Both the position numbers and the translations under genes were made by a program. Under the pieces are notes generated by a model that did not search any database, was not told where the DNA came from, and saw only the letters and a program-made list of their open reading frames with translations. Below are positions 6,046 through 6,966 of a stretch of DNA of 6,966 nucleotides, one piece after another. This DNA comes from Acidobacteriota bacterium (GTDB lineage: Bacteria > Acidobacteriota > UBA6911 > RPQK01 > JADFOI01). Position 1 is the stretch's first letter, and each line of letters opens with the position of its first letter. The DNA lies in NCBI GenBank assembly GCA_022545645.1, contig JACZQQ010000143.1, forward strand, positions 1-6,966, read 5' to 3'.

Positions 6046-6534
6046 ATGAAATTCATAGGGACGATTCCTATAGTCATCGCCGTCCTGGCATTGGCCGGCA
6101 GTGCCTATGCTCAGAAAGACGAACGGCTTTATGGCGTTTGGAAGATGACTCACTATACTCGAGAGGGTCAGGTGATGGATTGGACAGGCATCATGTTCAT
6201 TACCCCGGAGCATTTCAGCCGCAACTACATGGCCAGAGAGCGTCCCTCCATCCAGGATCAATATGAAAATCCGGCCGATCTGACCGATCAGGAAAAGACC
6301 GACATGGTGGAGGCCCTCCATCAAAAATTTGGAGGTGCCAGCGGAACCTATCGAATTGAAAACAACACCTTCTTTTTCCAGCCTATTGCCTCTGCCACTC
6401 CCGGACTTGTTGATCGACAGCCCCGGCGCCAATTCGAGATCAATCAGGAGGGCACCCGATTGACCTTTCGAGGCAGCATGAGCAGAGGGTATGCCGTGGG
6501 AGAGGTCTGGGAAAAGGTGGAGGATTGGCAGTAG
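6046..6534 (+). CDS. Secreted lipocalin-like protein
   Basis: This 162-residue protein has a clear Sec signal peptide: MKF start, hydrophobic core 7-19, and AYA cleavage site after A22, giving a mature N-terminus QKDERLYG. The mature protein begins with GVW (30-32), the G-x-W element typical of lipocalin-like beta-barrels. Alternating hydrophobic beta segments follow (GIMFI 48-52, GTYRIENNTFFF 100-111, RLTFRGSM 138-145). This suggests a small lipocalin-like barrel that binds a hydrophobic ligand in the periplasm; the family call rests on pattern only. Only the first cysteine-free barrel pattern is seen and no lipobox is present, so it is soluble. The gene is divergent from the GMC operon and 161 bp upstream of the Mo-hydroxylase subunit on the same strand. 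It may bind a substrate for one of those enzymes, which is inference. A weak promoter-like pair (TTGTGT 5990-5995, TAGACT 6013-6018) lies upstream. Confidence 0.85.
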   Translation: MKFIGTIPIVIAVLALAGSAYAQKDERLYGVWKMTHYTREGQVMDWTGIMFITPEHFSRNYMARERPSIQDQYENPADLTDQEKTDMVEALHQKFGGASGTYRIENNTFFFQPIASATPGLVDRQPRRQFEINQEGTRLTFRGSMSRGYAVGEVWEKVEDWQ

Positions 6535-6589
6535 GAGGGCGGGGTCTGGAATCGCACAGGTATTCGATTTTTGCTTGAGCGTCAGCCCC

Positions 6590-6608
6590 GAAAATGATAA
6601 TCATAGAG
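6590..6608. promoter_or_regulatory. Fur-box-like palindrome upstream of the [2Fe-2S] subunit gene
   Basis: The centre ATGATAATCAT (6594-6604) is an inverted repeat and equals the core of the E. coli Fur consensus GATAATGATAATCATTATC; the whole 19 bp matches at 14 positions. A -10-like GATAAT (6596-6601) is embedded in it, with TTGAGC (6575-6580) at a short 15-bp spacing. It ends 87 bp before the ATG at 6696. Iron-dependent repression of the downstream iron-sulfur gene is a reasonable hypothesis. Confidence 0.4.
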
Positions 6609-6695
6609 GTAAGAGTGAAAAGCGACTTTGCGTCCAATTTTTCGATCATCCATTCTTTCATCGGAACGCGTTAAGACATAAGAAAGGAGCGATTT

Positions 6696-6966
6696 ATGGC
6701 TCAATCCATAACTCTCAAAATCAATGGCCAATCCCACACCGTCGAGGTGGAGCCGGATGTTCCCCTGCTTTGGGTGATCCGGGAATATCTCCAGATGACC
6801 GGCACCAAGTTCGGCTGCGGCATTGCCCAGTGCGGCGCCTGTACGGTTCACGTGGACGGGCAGCCCATGCGGTCCTGTCAGCTGCAGGTCAGCCGGGCAG
6901 TGGGCCGGGAGATCACCACCATTGAAGGGATTCGTGAGGATCATCCGATCAAGCAGGCCTGGATTG
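6696..6966 (+). CDS. [2Fe-2S] small subunit of a xanthine oxidase-family molybdenum hydroxylase (IorA-like), partial
   Basis: The 5' 90 codons of a gene that continues past the window. After a ferredoxin-like strand pair (ITLKINGQSHTVEV, 5-18) comes LLWVIREYLQMTGTK and the plant-type [2Fe-2S] motif with Cys41, Cys46, Cys49 and Cys61 (FGCGIAQCGACTVHVDG, then RSC). This arrangement is characteristic of the small iron-sulfur subunits of molybdenum hydroxylases. The wording GIAQCGACTVHVDG...RSC is closest to isoquinoline 1-oxidoreductase alpha (IorA), but aldehyde or other N-heterocycle hydroxylases share it. The second [2Fe-2S] domain, normally C-terminal, should lie downstream, followed by a large molybdopterin subunit. 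An AAGGAG (6684-6689) stands 6 nt before the ATG. The protein carries electrons from the Mo centre to an acceptor. There is no signal peptide at this N-terminus. Confidence 0.93.
   Translation, partial: MAQSITLKINGQSHTVEVEPDVPLLWVIREYLQMTGTKFGCGIAQCGACTVHVDGQPMRSCQLQVSRAVGREITTIEGIREDHPIKQAWI

Noticed and set aside
6491..6925. 144-codon + strand frame across the lipocalin/IorA junction
   Set aside because: It is out of frame with the IorA-like gene, which has the four-cysteine motif and its own ribosome site.

Overview
The window looks like a chromosomal segment of a Gram-negative (diderm) bacterium. A putative lipoprotein, two proteins with Sec-type signal peptides and Shine-Dalgarno sites of the AGGAG/AAGGAGG type support this. 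GC content is moderate (mid-50s % by eye). The mix of a DUF2911 lipoprotein, a Cys-rich GMC oxidoreductase, a lipocalin-like secreted protein and an IorA-type [2Fe-2S] subunit would fit Acidobacteriota or a deltaproteobacterial-type lineage, but no marker gene fixes the phylum. I see no rRNA, tRNA, CRISPR array, transposase or phage gene.

Layout. Bases 1-149 hold no gene I can support. A complete ABC-F ATPase gene runs rightwards (150-2000). It converges on a leftward pair, a small membrane-anchored protein (2030-2287) and a DUF2911 lipoprotein (2309-2878). The convergent ends share a perfect 18-bp inverted repeat whose arms contain both stop codons. After a 186-bp gap comes a tight leftward operon, read in this order: GMC-family FAD oxidoreductase (5810-4305), small ferredoxin-fold (ABM/Dabb-like) protein (4294-4025), exported alpha/beta hydrolase (4021-3065). 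The spacings are 10 and 3 nt, and the second gene's ribosome binding site overlaps the GMC stop codon. A 235-bp divergent region (5811-6045) holds a candidate leftward promoter, a short inverted repeat and a period-8 TTCGTGC repeat. Rightwards from it lie a secreted lipocalin-like protein (6046-6534) and, after 161 bp with a Fur-box-like palindrome, the start of a [2Fe-2S] subunit of a molybdenum hydroxylase (6696 to beyond the window end).

How the genes may fit together. The ABC-F protein is a soluble ribosome-associated type of ATPase and probably unrelated to the rest. The GMC/ABM/hydrolase operon and the divergent lipocalin-like and Mo-hydroxylase genes together suggest oxidation and hydrolysis of small, perhaps hydrophobic or aromatic, organic compounds. 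The substrate cannot be read from sequence, and this linkage is inference from gene order. The most notable points are the stop-codon-containing hairpin, the Fur-like site upstream of the iron-sulfur subunit, the four-cysteine cluster in the GMC enzyme and the non-canonical switch-histidine motifs of the ABC-F protein.
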